A stretch of 64,000 bases of DNA, taken from NCBI GenBank assembly GCA_963798745.1, contig CAWCUF010000007.1, forward strand, positions 372,001-436,000, written 5' to 3'. A program made the position numbers and the translations under genes. Source of the stretch: Prado023 sp963798745 (lineage in GTDB: Bacteria > Actinomycetota > Actinomycetes > S36-B12 > CAIYMF01). Positions 8,040-18,038 of this stretch are shown here, piece after piece; position 1 is the stretch's first letter; each line of letters opens with the position of its first letter. The notes under the pieces were generated by a model, which saw nothing but the letters and a program-made list of their open reading frames with translations, ran no database searches and was not told the origin of the DNA.

Positions 8040-9353
8040 TCACACCGCAGTCCCGAGGGACTCGCGGCCGTCCTGGGCCGGGGTCAGGTGCGGGCGCAGC
8101 CGCAGCGCGATCGCGGCGGCGACCAGGCAGCCCAGGGCCAGCGTTGCGGTCCACGCCCCGGCGAGGTCGAAGGTCATGAACACCCCGGTGAGCAGGGGTC
8201 CCAGCGCGCCCGAGACGCCCCAGAGCACGGACTGGAAGGCGTTGTAGCGCCCGCGCAGGTGCTCGGGGGCCAGGTCGTTGAGCAGGGCCGGTGCCGTGGG
8301 TGACCAGAGGGTCTCGCCGATCGCGAACACGCTGATGGCCAGGATCAGCAGGGCCACGGCGACCCATCCCTGGACTGCCAGCGCCGAGCCGAAGATCACC
8401 CAGCTGGCCGCCCACAGCAGGCCGACCATGGCCAGGACCCGGGCCCGCGAACGCCCCTTGAGCACTGCGAGCACGAACAACTGCGCCACGACGATCACGA
8501 ACGTGTTGGCCGCGAACACGAGCCCGATGAACCGCTCCCCGCGCACCTCGGCAGCCTGGCCGAACACGGTGGTCGGCAGGTCGACGTAGTCCTTGATGAA
8601 CAGGCCCAGCCCCGCGTCGATGCTGCCGTAGCCGAAGGTGAGCATCAGCAGTCCGGCGGCTGCGAACCGCAGCAGGGTCCGGTCGCGCAGCACCTCCCGC
8701 CAGCCACCGTCATCGGTGCTGGTGGCCTGCTCCTCGGTGGTGTCGCCGACCGGCACCCGCCCGACGTCACCCATCGACAGCACGGCGACGAACAGCGCCA
8801 CGTAGGCCAGCGCGGTGTAGGTGTAGAGCCGCTCGAACGTGCTCGGGTCGGCAGTGTTGACGATGGTCGTGCTGATCAGCCCGCCCAGGCCCAGGCCCAG
8901 GTTGTTGAGCATGAACCCGAACCCGAACGCGGTGCTCCGATCGGGCGGGGCGACCACGCGCGCGGTCAGCGCCGCCGAGGGCCCCCAGATCCCGCCCCCA
9001 CCGATCGCCACGACGCTCATGGCCAGGAACGCGGAGGGCGCGGAGTCGACATGGGCGTAGGAGTAGATGCCCGCAGCCTCGATCAGGACCGCCACCAGCA
9101 GGACGTGGCGTGGGCCGAACCGGTCGACCAGCGTCCCGAAGATCGGCGACACGAGAAGCGCGAGGACCGCCTGCCAGGCCAGCAGGGCGGTGGCCAGGGC
9201 GACCGGCAGGTCGCGCACCTGCGTCAGGTACACGATCAGCAGCGCGAGCGTCAGCCCGTTGCCCAGCGCGTTGAGGAACTGCCCGACGAACAGCCGCCGG
9301 ACCGGTCCGCGCGCGATCCGGCGCACATCGGCGAGGGCGGTGGCGGCGGGCAC
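8040..9353 (-). CDS. MFS transporter
   Basis: A 437-residue, 12-helix major facilitator protein. Landmarks are LVDRFGPRHVLL after helix 2 and ETLWSPTAPALLNDLAPEHLRGRYNAF near helix 10, as in MdtH/YfcJ-like efflux permeases. The central loop (about 195-215) is polar. GTG 9353 is chosen because the sequence upstream is Gly/Arg-rich and unlike an MFS N-terminus; GTG or ATG codons further upstream would overlap the xth promoter. Convergent with the DUF1707 gene, and divergent from xth. Substrate unknown. Confidence 0.8.
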   Translation of the reverse strand: MPAATALADVRRIARGPVRRLFVGQFLNALGNGLTLALLIVYLTQVRDLPVALATALLAWQAVLALLVSPIFGTLVDRFGPRHVLLVAVLIEAAGIYSYAHVDSAPSAFLAMSVVAIGGGGIWGPSAALTARVVAPPDRSTAFGFGFMLNNLGLGLGGLISTTIVNTADPSTFERLYTYTALAYVALFVAVLSMGDVGRVPVGDTTEEQATSTDDGGWREVLRDRTLLRFAAAGLLMLTFGYGSIDAGLGLFIKDYVDLPTTVFGQAAEVRGERFIGLVFAANTFVIVVAQLFVLAVLKGRSRARVLAMVGLLWAASWVIFGSALAVQGWVAVALLILAISVFAIGETLWSPTAPALLNDLAPEHLRGRYNAFQSVLWGVSGALGPLLTGVFMTFDLAGAWTATLALGCLVAAAIALRLRPHLTPAQDGRESLGTAV

Positions 9354-9423
9354 GGGGCCATCCTGCCAGCGCAGCCGCTGCGTGCCGCCCCGGCCGGGCG
9401 TTTCGCCAGCCGTGCCCAGGTGC

Positions 9424-9429
9424 GACAAT
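9424..9429 (+). promoter_or_regulatory. candidate -10 element for leaderless xth
   Basis: GACAAT ends 7 nt before the GTG start codon at 9437, so transcription would begin at or next to the start codon. No Shine-Dalgarno sequence is present. No clear -35 hexamer is visible. Confidence 0.4.
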
Positions 9430-9436
9430 CCCGCAC

Positions 9437-10246
9437 GTGCGCATCGCCACCTGGAACGTGAACTCCCTGCCCGCCCGCTTGCCCCGGCTGCTCGACTGGC
9501 TGGCGCGCGTGCAGCCCGATGTCGTGCTGCTCCAGGAGACCAAGATCGCCCAGGACGCCTTCCCGAGCGAGGCGGTCGCGGCGGCCGGCTACGAGTCCGT
9601 GCACCGCGGCCAGGGTCGCTGGAACGGCGTCGCGCTGCTGTCGCGGGTGGGGATCGCCCAGGTCGAGACCGACCTGCCCGGGGTGCCCGGCTTCCCCGAG
9701 GTCAGCGACCCGCCCGAGGCCCGCTACCTGGCCGGCACCTGCGGCGGGGTGCGGGTGGCTGGGGTGTACGCGCCCAACGGGCGCACGACCCACGATCCGC
9801 ACTACGAGTACAAGCTGGCCTGGCTCGACGCGCTGGCCGCACACCTGGCGCCGGGGGCAGCATCCGCGCTGCCGTTCGCCGTGCTCGGGGACTTCAATGT
9901 GGCCCCTGCTGACGACGACGTCTGGGACATCGCAGCGTTCGCCGGCAGCACGCACGTGACGCCGGCCGAGCGGGCGGCCCTGGAGACCCTGCGCGGCCAC
10001 GGTCTGGTGGACATCGTGCCGACCATCAGCAAGGGCCCGCATCCCTACACCTTCTGGGACTACCGGGCGGGCTCGTTCCACAAGGCGATGGGCATGCGCA
10101 TCGATCTCGTCTACGGAAACGAGCCGTTCGCTGCGGGTGTCACCGGGGCCTTCGTGGACCGTGATGCGCGCAAGCCGGGGACCAAGGGCACCCCGGCACC
10201 CAGTGACCACGCGCCTGTGGTGGTGGATCTCGACATTGCCACCTGA
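9437..10246 (+). CDS. xth: exodeoxyribonuclease III
   Basis: An AP endonuclease and 3'-5' exonuclease of the EEP superfamily, 269 residues. All family motifs are present: TWNVNSLPARL at the N-terminus, LLQETK (metal-binding Glu), GRWNGVALLSR, YAPNGR, GDFNVAPADDDVWD (catalytic Asp and Asn), FWDYRAG and the final SDHAPVVVDL (catalytic Asp-His). It acts in base-excision repair downstream of glycosylases such as the Ung encoded 8 kb away. The GTG start has an apparent -10 hexamer just upstream. Confidence 0.95.
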   Translation: MRIATWNVNSLPARLPRLLDWLARVQPDVVLLQETKIAQDAFPSEAVAAAGYESVHRGQGRWNGVALLSRVGIAQVETDLPGVPGFPEVSDPPEARYLAGTCGGVRVAGVYAPNGRTTHDPHYEYKLAWLDALAAHLAPGAASALPFAVLGDFNVAPADDDVWDIAAFAGSTHVTPAERAALETLRGHGLVDIVPTISKGPHPYTFWDYRAGSFHKAMGMRIDLVYGNEPFAAGVTGAFVDRDARKPGTKGTPAPSDHAPVVVDLDIAT

Positions 10247-10270
10247 GGCACCCGGCGCTTTACTAGCGAC

Positions 10271-10957
10271 ATGCTTCCCGCCGACTCCCTCAAGGAGCAA
10301 CTGCAGGCGGTGAAGCCCGTCCTGCGCGGTTGGCTGCACCTGGTGGCGGCGCCGCTGGCCGGGGTCGCCACGATCCTGCTGGCCGTGTTGGCCCCCTCCG
10401 GCCTGCGGATCCCGCTGGTGCTGTTCGCACTGACCACCATCCTGCTGTTCTCCGTCTCGGCGGTCTACCACGTCGGGCGGTTCTCGCCGCGGGTCACCGC
10501 GATGCTCCAGCGCTGGGACCACGCCAACATCTTCCTGGTCATCGCCGGCAGCGCGACCCCGTTCGCTGTGGCGCTCCTGGGGCCCGGCCCGGCGCGCTCG
10601 CTGCTGGCGGTCCTCTGGCTGGGGGCGGTCGGCGGCGCGGTCGTGCGGCTGGCCTGGATCCGCGCGCCGCGCTGGTTGTTCCTGCCCATGTACCTGGCCC
10701 TGGGGTGGGCCTCGGCGATGTTCCTGCCCGGCTTCCTGAGTTCGCGGGCCCTGACCGACACGCGGCAGATGTGGGTGCTGGGACTGATCCTGTTCGGTGG
10801 CGCGCTGTACACGGTCGGCGCGGGCGTGTTCGCCACCAAGTGGCCCGACCCCTGGCCGCGCTGGTTCGGCTTCCATGAGATCTTCCACTCGTTCACGCTC
10901 GGTGCCTGGGCCAGTCACTTCGCCGCTGCGGCGCTCGTGGTGACGGCGGTGCGATAG
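10271..10957 (+). CDS. hemolysin III / PAQR-family membrane protein
   Basis: The 228-residue integral membrane protein has seven hydrophobic segments. Conserved PAQR features are RGWLH in the first helix region, SAVYH after helix 2, DHANIF in the middle and FHEIFH in the last loop, whose histidines and aspartates form the metal site proposed for the family. Bacterial members are called hemolysin III or YqfA; their cellular role is unclear and may concern membrane-lipid homeostasis. The same neighbour order (hemolysin III, then cis-prenyl transferase) occurs in mycobacteria at Rv1085c-Rv1086. TTTACT lies 6 nt before the ATG, a candidate -10. Confidence 0.9.
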   Translation: MLPADSLKEQLQAVKPVLRGWLHLVAAPLAGVATILLAVLAPSGLRIPLVLFALTTILLFSVSAVYHVGRFSPRVTAMLQRWDHANIFLVIAGSATPFAVALLGPGPARSLLAVLWLGAVGGAVVRLAWIRAPRWLFLPMYLALGWASAMFLPGFLSSRALTDTRQMWVLGLILFGGALYTVGAGVFATKWPDPWPRWFGFHEIFHSFTLGAWASHFAAAALVVTAVR

Positions 10958-11008
10958 CCTCCGCACGTCATCGAACCGGTGACGGCCGGGGCAGTCGGGG
11001 AGGCGCGG

Positions 11009-11770
11009 ATGGGTCTGGACGACCTCGTCTACGGGCTCTACGAGCGACGGCTGACCAACGATCTGTCCCGCGGGGGCATCCCCCGCCACGTCGGGGTGAT
11101 CCTCGACGGCAACCGCCGCTGGGCCACCGAACAGGGTTCCACCAGCGATGCCGGCCACCGGGCGGGTGCGGCCAAGATCGCGGAGTTCCTCGACTGGTGC
11201 GCCGAGGTCGGGGTCGAGGTCGTCACCCTGTGGATGCTCAGCACCGACAACCTCGCTCGCCCCGACGAGGAGCTCGACCATCTGCTGACGATCATCGAGG
11301 ACACTGTCGCGGCGCTGGCCGAGACCGGCACCTGGCGCATCCATCACGTTGGCTCCAAGGAGGCGCTGCCCGAACGGACCCGGGCCGAGCTCGGAGCCGC
11401 GGAGGCCGCCACCGCGCAGGTGGCCGGGATGCTGGTCAACGTCGCGGTGGGCTACGGGGGGCGCCAGGAACTGGTCGATGCCATGCGCGCGCTGCTCCAC
11501 GAGCAGGCGGCCGTGGGCACGTCCCTGGAGGACCTGGCCGCCGTCCTGGACGTCGAGCACATCGCCGCGCACCTCTACACCAAGGGCCAGCCCGACCCCG
11601 ACCTGGTGATCCGCACCTCCGGCGAGCAGCGGCTGTCCGGATTCCTGCTCTGGCAGAGCGCGCACTCGGAGTTCTGGTTCTGCGAGGCGTACTGGCCGGA
11701 CTTCCGGCGGGTGGATTTCCTGCGTGCGCTGCGTGACTACGCGGCCCGGGAGCGCCGGTTCGGCTCGTGA
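11009..11770 (+). CDS. cis-isoprenyl transferase (UppS family, short-chain type)
   Basis: It condenses isopentenyl diphosphate onto an allylic diphosphate with cis geometry for the polyprenyl-phosphate carrier pathway. The 253-residue protein carries HVGVILDGNRRWA (catalytic Asp) and the C-terminal RTSGEQRLSGFLLWQSAHSE plus WPDF. The syntenic mycobacterial gene, Rv1086, encodes the short-chain Z-farnesyl diphosphate synthase, so a short-chain product is plausible but is inferred from position only. ATG 11009 is chosen because GGGGAGG lies 7 nt upstream; the GTG at 10979 lacks such a site. Confidence 0.9.
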   Translation: MGLDDLVYGLYERRLTNDLSRGGIPRHVGVILDGNRRWATEQGSTSDAGHRAGAAKIAEFLDWCAEVGVEVVTLWMLSTDNLARPDEELDHLLTIIEDTVAALAETGTWRIHHVGSKEALPERTRAELGAAEAATAQVAGMLVNVAVGYGGRQELVDAMRALLHEQAAVGTSLEDLAAVLDVEHIAAHLYTKGQPDPDLVIRTSGEQRLSGFLLWQSAHSEFWFCEAYWPDFRRVDFLRALRDYAARERRFGS

Positions 11771-11888
11771 ACGCTGGGTGACCACGCCCCCGCGTGCGGC
11801 GTGTCGTTTCCCGGCGGCCGCCGGCGCGCTCTAGATTCGTGCGCATCGGGCGCACCCCGAGCGGCCCGACCTCACAGTGGAGGCGCGC

Positions 11889-13223
11889 GTGCCGACTGCG
11901 ACGAAGCCCCGATCCGGCCAGGCCCGCACGACGGCCAACCGCTGCTACGTGCTCGACACGTCGGTGCTGCTCTCCGATCCGCGGGCGGTGTTCCGCTTCG
12001 ACGAGCACGAGGTGGTCATCCCGTTGGTGGTGATCATCGAGCTCGAGGCCAAGCGGACCCACTCGGAGTTGGGGTACTTCGCCCGGGCGGCGTTGCGGAT
12101 GCTCGACGACTTCCGCGTCGAGCACGGTCGCCTCGACGAGCCGATCCCGCTCAACGAGCAGGGCGGCACGCTGCGCGTGGAGCTCAACCACTCGGATCTG
12201 TCCCGGCTGCCGACCGGCCTGCAGCTCGGCGACAACGACACCCGGATCCTGGCCGTGGCCCGCAACCTGGCCGCTGAGGGCCGCGACGTGGTCGTGGTCA
12301 GCAAGGACCTGCCGCTGCGGGTCAAGGCCTCGACGCTGGGTCTGCAGGCCGAGGAGTACCGCGCGGAGCTGGTGGTCTCCACCGGGTGGACCGGCATCGA
12401 GGAGGTCGAGGTCGGCTCGCTGGTCGTCGACGAGCTCTACGACAACGAGCGGATCGATTGCGAGCAGACCCGGGACCTGCCGTGCAACACCGGCGTGGTG
12501 CTGATCTCCGATCGCGGGTCCGCGCTGGCCCGGGTGACCCCGGACAAGCGCCTGCGCCTGGTCCGCGGCGACCGGGAGGCCTTCGGCCTGCACGGTCGGT
12601 CCGCAGAGCAGCGGATCGCCCTGGACCTGCTGCTGGACCCCGACATCGGGATCGTGAGCCTGGGCGGCCGGGCCGGCACGGGCAAGAGCGCCCTGGCCCT
12701 GACCGCCGGGCTGGAGGCGGTCCTCGAGCGTCGCGCCCATCGCAAGGTGATGGTCTTCCGGCCGTTGTTCGCCGTGGGTGGCCAGGAGCTGGGCTACCTG
12801 CCCGGCAGCGAGCACGAGAAGATGTCGCCCTGGGGGCAGGCCGTGTTCGACACGCTGTCGGCGATCACCACGACCGAGGTCGTCGACGAGGTGCTCGATC
12901 GGGGGATGCTCGAGGTGCTGCCGCTGACCCACATCCGGGGCCGTTCCCTGCACGATGCGTTCGTGATCGTCGACGAGGCGCAGTCCCTGGAGCGCAACGT
13001 GCTGCTGACGGTGCTCTCGCGGATCGGGCGCGACTCCCGGGTGGTCCTGACCCATGACGTGGCCCAACGCGACAACCTGCGGGTCGGGCGCCATGACGGG
13101 GTGGTGGCGGTGGTCGAGAAGCTCAAGGGGCACCCGCTGTTCGCCCACGTCACGCTGACCCGCAGCGAGCGCTCACCGATCGCGGCGCTGGTCACCGAGC
13201 TGCTCGAGGACCTGCCCCGCTGA
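11889..13223 (+). CDS. PIN-PhoH protein (PhoH2 type)
   Basis: The 444-residue protein fuses an N-terminal PIN domain (about 18-145, with YVLDTSVLL, VIPLVVIIELEAKR, LGDNDTRILAVA and VVVVSKDLPLR providing the acidic metal ligands) to a PhoH ATPase domain (Walker A GRAGTGKS at about 259-266, FIVDEAQ-like Walker B as VIVDEAQS). PhoH2 proteins of mycobacteria act as ATP-dependent RNA helicases and ribonucleases. GTG 11889 is preferred because GTGGAGG lies 6 nt upstream; GTG 11877 would add four residues. A 13-bp direct duplication (13209-13221, 13222-13234) spans the stop codon. Confidence 0.92.
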   Translation: MPTATKPRSGQARTTANRCYVLDTSVLLSDPRAVFRFDEHEVVIPLVVIIELEAKRTHSELGYFARAALRMLDDFRVEHGRLDEPIPLNEQGGTLRVELNHSDLSRLPTGLQLGDNDTRILAVARNLAAEGRDVVVVSKDLPLRVKASTLGLQAEEYRAELVVSTGWTGIEEVEVGSLVVDELYDNERIDCEQTRDLPCNTGVVLISDRGSALARVTPDKRLRLVRGDREAFGLHGRSAEQRIALDLLLDPDIGIVSLGGRAGTGKSALALTAGLEAVLERRAHRKVMVFRPLFAVGGQELGYLPGSEHEKMSPWGQAVFDTLSAITTTEVVDEVLDRGMLEVLPLTHIRGRSLHDAFVIVDEAQSLERNVLLTVLSRIGRDSRVVLTHDVAQRDNLRVGRHDGVVAVVEKLKGHPLFAHVTLTRSERSPIAALVTELLEDLPR

Positions 13224-13285
13224 CCTGCCCCGCTACTCGCGAGTCGTGCCATTGTCGCTTTTGTGTCTCAGTTCTCATGTGTCGT

Positions 13286-13317
13286 ATGTCACATCTGGCT
13301 GTGACATGGATGTGACA
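13286..13317. promoter_or_regulatory. TGTCACA/TGTGACA operator-like repeats
   Basis: ATGTCACA (13286-13293) and TGTGACAT (13300-13307) form a perfect 8-bp inverted repeat with a 6-nt spacer. TGTGACA recurs at 13311-13317, one helical turn after the first copy. The surrounding stretch, 13240-13400, is clearly less GC-rich than its neighbours. The site precedes the secreted transglycosylase-like gene. The half-sites resemble those of CRP/GlxR-type regulators and the GTCACA repeats described for MtrA; which, if either, binds is not decided by the sequence. Confidence 0.55.
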
Positions 13318-13432
13318 GAACGTCGCCTGATGGGCGATTTCGTCGATCGATAGTGTGGCGCAGATCATATTTGGGACCCCTACTGTGGATAACTCGGGTT
13401 GGAGTTCGCCCCCACAGCGCTGGCACCCTCCT

Positions 13433-14169
13433 ATGTCTATGGCCCCCTTTCGCACCCGGATGTCCCTGCTCGCGGCCGGCGCGCTCGTCGCGTCGGTTCC
13501 CGTCCTGAGCGTCCCGGCCCAGGCTCAGACGCTGTCCCTGGCCGGCGCACCGACCGCCTTCTCGGCGCCCGCGGTCGCTATCCCCGCTGGCTACTCGCTC
13601 GGTGATCGGACCCTGCGCAAGGGCAAGCGGGGCGCCGACGTCAAGGCGCTGCAGAAGCTGCTGGGCGTGAAGCAGACCGGCTACTTCAACAAGAAGACCA
13701 AGAAGGCCGTCAAGAAGGTCGAGGGAGCCTACGGGCTCAAGCGCAACGGAATCGTGTCGAAGAAGACCCTGAAGTACATCAAGAAGGACGCCAGGGCCAA
13801 GTCCCGCGCCGCGAAGAAGAGGTCCAGCTCGTCGCGCGGTGGCTTGCCCGCGACCGGGTCGCCGGCAGCCAACAAGCGGTACGCCGCGGCGTACATCGCC
13901 AAGGAGTACGGCTGGGGCTCGTCGCAGATGTCCTGTCTGAGCTCGGTGTGGACCCGCGAGAGCGGCTGGCGCCACAACGTGAGCAACCCGAATGGCAAGT
14001 ACCACGGCATCCCGCAGACCTCCTCAGCGGTCTGGCGCGGCATGGGCTACTCGAACTCGGCCTACATGAACAACCCCGACGTCCAGATCAAGGTCGGCGC
14101 CAAGTACATCAAGAACCGCTACGGCACCCCGTGCAGCGCGTGGTCGTTCTGGCGCTCACACCACTGGTA

Positions 14170-14173
<4 letters not shown>
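13433..14173 (+). CDS. secreted peptidoglycan-binding, transglycosylase-like protein
   Basis: A 246-residue exported protein. A signal peptide (basic start, hydrophobic SLLAAGALVASVPVLSV, cleavage near AQA-QT) is followed by a PG-binding-1 repeat (about 52-110: GDRTLRKGKRGADVKALQKLLGV...KLKRNGIV-like), a Ser/Lys linker and a C-terminal lysozyme-like domain (about 150-246) with TRESGWRHNVSN, whose Glu would be catalytic, and YHGIPQ. The lysine content (KKTKKAVKKV) suggests binding to anionic wall polymers. ATG 13433 is the first that gives a proper signal peptide; 13439 and 13460 are also possible. The stop overlaps the fumarase stop by 4 bases. Confidence 0.82.
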
Positions 14174-15834
<1,661 letters not shown>

Positions 15835-15906
15835 GGCCCTCAGGGTAGTCCGGCGGCGCGGATGGCGATTGTGCGGACTCGGCCGGGATGGGCCACCATC
15901 TAGTCC

Positions 15907-16482
15907 ATGACCGAACAGCCGCAGGGCCGCGCCTCCGCGCGCGGGCGGCAGACCGGCCGGGACATGGTCCTCTCCCTGGGAGTCGTGGCACTGGTCCTGC
16001 TGGGCTGGATGTACTTCTCCCATCCGCGGACCCCGGACCCGATCCGCGAGGTGGCGTGGGCCGGCGTGGCGGCGTCGGCGGCTGAGCGGGCCTCCTACGA
16101 GGTCTTGGCCCCGCCGGTGGCGTTCCCCTGGCCGGCGACGAGTGCGCGCGTGGAGCCCCAGTCCGACGGCACGCTGGCGTGGCAGGTCGGCTTCTACACG
16201 CCGATGCAGGACTACGCCGCCGTCCTGGCGCGCGGGGTGTTCCCCGAGCAGGCTGGCGCGGCGCAGCAGGAATGGCTCGACGAGCAGACCCGCAACGGCG
16301 TGCCGGGGGAGACGGTCACGATCGGCGGGCGCGACTGGGTGCGGGCCGTCGGGGATCCCACGCCCGATGATCGGCGCTCGTTGGTGCTCGCCGACGGTGG
16401 GACGGTCACGGTCGTGACCGGCTCGGCCTCGTGGACCGAGCTGGAGACGCTGGCTGGGACGCTGGCGCCGGTCAGTCCGTAG
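15907..16482 (+). CDS. DUF4245 membrane-anchored protein
   Basis: The 191-residue protein has a short basic N-terminus, one transmembrane helix (about 20-36) and an extracytoplasmic domain with the family features FPWPATSAR, WQVGFYTP and an LVLADGGTVTVVTGSAS strand pair. Function is unknown. It is divergent from fumarase and followed by xseB, an arrangement shared with mycobacteria, where glpX lies between fum and this gene; glpX is absent from that slot here. Confidence 0.85.
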   Translation: MTEQPQGRASARGRQTGRDMVLSLGVVALVLLGWMYFSHPRTPDPIREVAWAGVAASAAERASYEVLAPPVAFPWPATSARVEPQSDGTLAWQVGFYTPMQDYAAVLARGVFPEQAGAAQQEWLDEQTRNGVPGETVTIGGRDWVRAVGDPTPDDRRSLVLADGGTVTVVTGSASWTELETLAGTLAPVSP

Positions 16483-16501
16483 CAGGTCGGCCCGGAGCCG
16501 G

Positions 16502-16744
16502 TCAGTCCGGAGCCGAACTCCCCGTGAGTCCGGGCCGGGCCGCCTCGATCCGTTCCCGGGCGCCGTCCAGGTGTGCCTGGCAGCGATCGGCCAGCGCGTT
16601 GCCGCGCTCCCAGAGAGCCAGGGACAGCTCGAGGTTCACCGTGCTCGACTCGAGCTCGGCCACCACCTCGTCCAGGGCGGCACGGGCCTGCTCGTAGGTC
16701 AGCGCCGCGAGGTCCTCAGGTGTCCCGCCGGGCAGGTCAGTCAT
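16502..16744 (-). CDS. xseB: exodeoxyribonuclease VII small subunit
   Basis: The 80-residue protein has the XseB core: LTYEQARAALDEVVAELESSTVNLELSLALWERGNALADRCQAHL split across two helices. It multimerises with XseA to form the single-strand-specific exonuclease VII. Its start overlaps the end of xseA by 8 bases (16737-16744), so it is made from the same transcript. Confidence 0.93.
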   Translation of the reverse strand: MTDLPGGTPEDLAALTYEQARAALDEVVAELESSTVNLELSLALWERGNALADRCQAHLDGARERIEAARPGLTGSSAPD

Positions 16745-17984
16745 GGGCCGATGCTACGTCGGTGACCTCGGCGCGGAAATGCCCGGTGGCCACTCGCACC
16801 CCTACCGCGTCACCTGGTCGCAGTTGGTCAGCGGCATGCACGACACCGCCGACCGGCCCGATGACCACCGCGTAGCCGCGCTCGAGGGTGGCCAACGGCG
16901 AGAGCGCACGTGCCCGGGCCCGCAGGTGCGCCAGGTCGCGCTCCCCGGCGGCGATCCGGTGCTCCACGGCGTGGAAGGTCCGAGTCCGGGCAGCGGCGAT
17001 CTCCGCGGTCAGCCGGGGCAGCAGGCCGGCGGGGTCGGCCAGGACCGGACGGCTGCGGGTCTGCTCGAGCCAGGTGGCGGACTGCTCGAGCCGAGTGAGC
17101 ATGGTGCGGTCGGCCCGGGCCCGGGCGGTGGAGATGCGCCGGACCTCCTCGGCCCAGTCCGGCACGATCCGCTTGCCGGCGTCGGTGGGGGTGGAGGCGC
17201 GCAGGTCGGCGACCAGGTCCAGCAACGGGGCGTCCTGCTCATGGCCGATGGCGCTGACCACCGGCGTGCGGGCCGCAGCCACGGCACGGATCAGGGACTC
17301 GTCGCTGAACGGGAGCAGGTCCTCGAGGCTGCCACCGCCCCGGGCGATCACGATGACCTCCACGCGCTCGTCGGCGTCGAGCGCGCGCAGGCTGGCGATC
17401 ATGGTGCTGACCGCTTGGACGCCCTGGACGGGCCCCTCGCGCACGTCGAAGTCGGCGCCCGGCCAACGGGCTCGCGCGTTGGTCACCACGTCGTGGCGGG
17501 CCTGGGCGTTGACCCCGGTGATCAGCCCGATGCGTCGCGGGAGCAGCGGTAGGGCACGCTTGAGCCCGGCTGCGAACAACCCCTCGGCGGCCAGTGCCTG
17601 GCGGCGCCGCTCGAGGGTGGCCAGCAGCTCGCCGACGCCGACCGGGCGGATCACGCCGGCGCGCAGCATCAGCCTGCCGTTGCGGACCCAGAACTCGCAC
17701 TGCACGTTCAGCAGGACGCGCTGGCCGGCCTGCAGCGGCGGCTTCATCGAACGGTCGAGGGCCGCGGTGATCACGATCGAGACCGAGGCGTCCACGTCGA
17801 CGTCGCGCACTGTCAGGTAGACCTGCGATCCGCTGCGCCGGGACACCTCGACGATCTGGCCCTCGACCCAGACCCGACTCAGCCGCGCGATGTAGTCGCG
17901 CAGTGCCACCGACAGCTCGCGCACGGGCCAGGCCTGCTCCGGGGAGCGGCCGTCCCGAGGCGGGGCAGGTGGGGTCGCGGTCAC
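16737..17984 (-). CDS. xseA: exodeoxyribonuclease VII large subunit
   Basis: The 415-residue catalytic subunit has an N-terminal OB fold (about 20-110, with RLSRVWVEGQIVEVSRRSGSQVYL split over strands), then the nuclease core with RIGLITG, RGGGSLEDLLPFSDE and SAIGHEQDAPLLD, whose Asp and His residues are conserved, and a long coiled-coil region. Exonuclease VII degrades single-stranded DNA from both ends. GTG 17984 starts just before the conserved AWPVRELS; a much longer open frame upstream overlaps ispH and is not family-like. Confidence 0.94.
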   Translation of the reverse strand: MTATPPAPPRDGRSPEQAWPVRELSVALRDYIARLSRVWVEGQIVEVSRRSGSQVYLTVRDVDVDASVSIVITAALDRSMKPPLQAGQRVLLNVQCEFWVRNGRLMLRAGVIRPVGVGELLATLERRRQALAAEGLFAAGLKRALPLLPRRIGLITGVNAQARHDVVTNARARWPGADFDVREGPVQGVQAVSTMIASLRALDADERVEVIVIARGGGSLEDLLPFSDESLIRAVAAARTPVVSAIGHEQDAPLLDLVADLRASTPTDAGKRIVPDWAEEVRRISTARARADRTMLTRLEQSATWLEQTRSRPVLADPAGLLPRLTAEIAAARTRTFHAVEHRIAAGERDLAHLRARARALSPLATLERGYAVVIGPVGGVVHAADQLRPGDAVGVRVATGHFRAEVTDVASAHD

Positions 17985-18026
17985 CGCCCGAGCGTACGGC
18001 AGGGGGCGGACAAGGCAGGGCACCCT

Positions 18027-18032
18027 TACCAT
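18027..18032 (+). promoter_or_regulatory. candidate -10 element of ispH
   Basis: TACCAT ends 6 nt before the ispH ATG. GGAG overlaps the gap, so both leaderless and very short-leader initiation are possible. Confidence 0.4.
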
Positions 18033-18038
18033 GGAGAC

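Noticed and set aside
13240..13432. Possible c-di-AMP (ydaO-type) riboswitch before the wall-hydrolase gene
   Set aside because: Such elements precede rpf-like genes in Streptomyces, but I could not find the conserved core sequences here.
15835..16023. N-terminal extension of fumarase to position 16023
   Set aside because: The extra codons lie in the promoter region and overlap the DUF4245 gene; class I fumarase similarity starts at ATG 15834.
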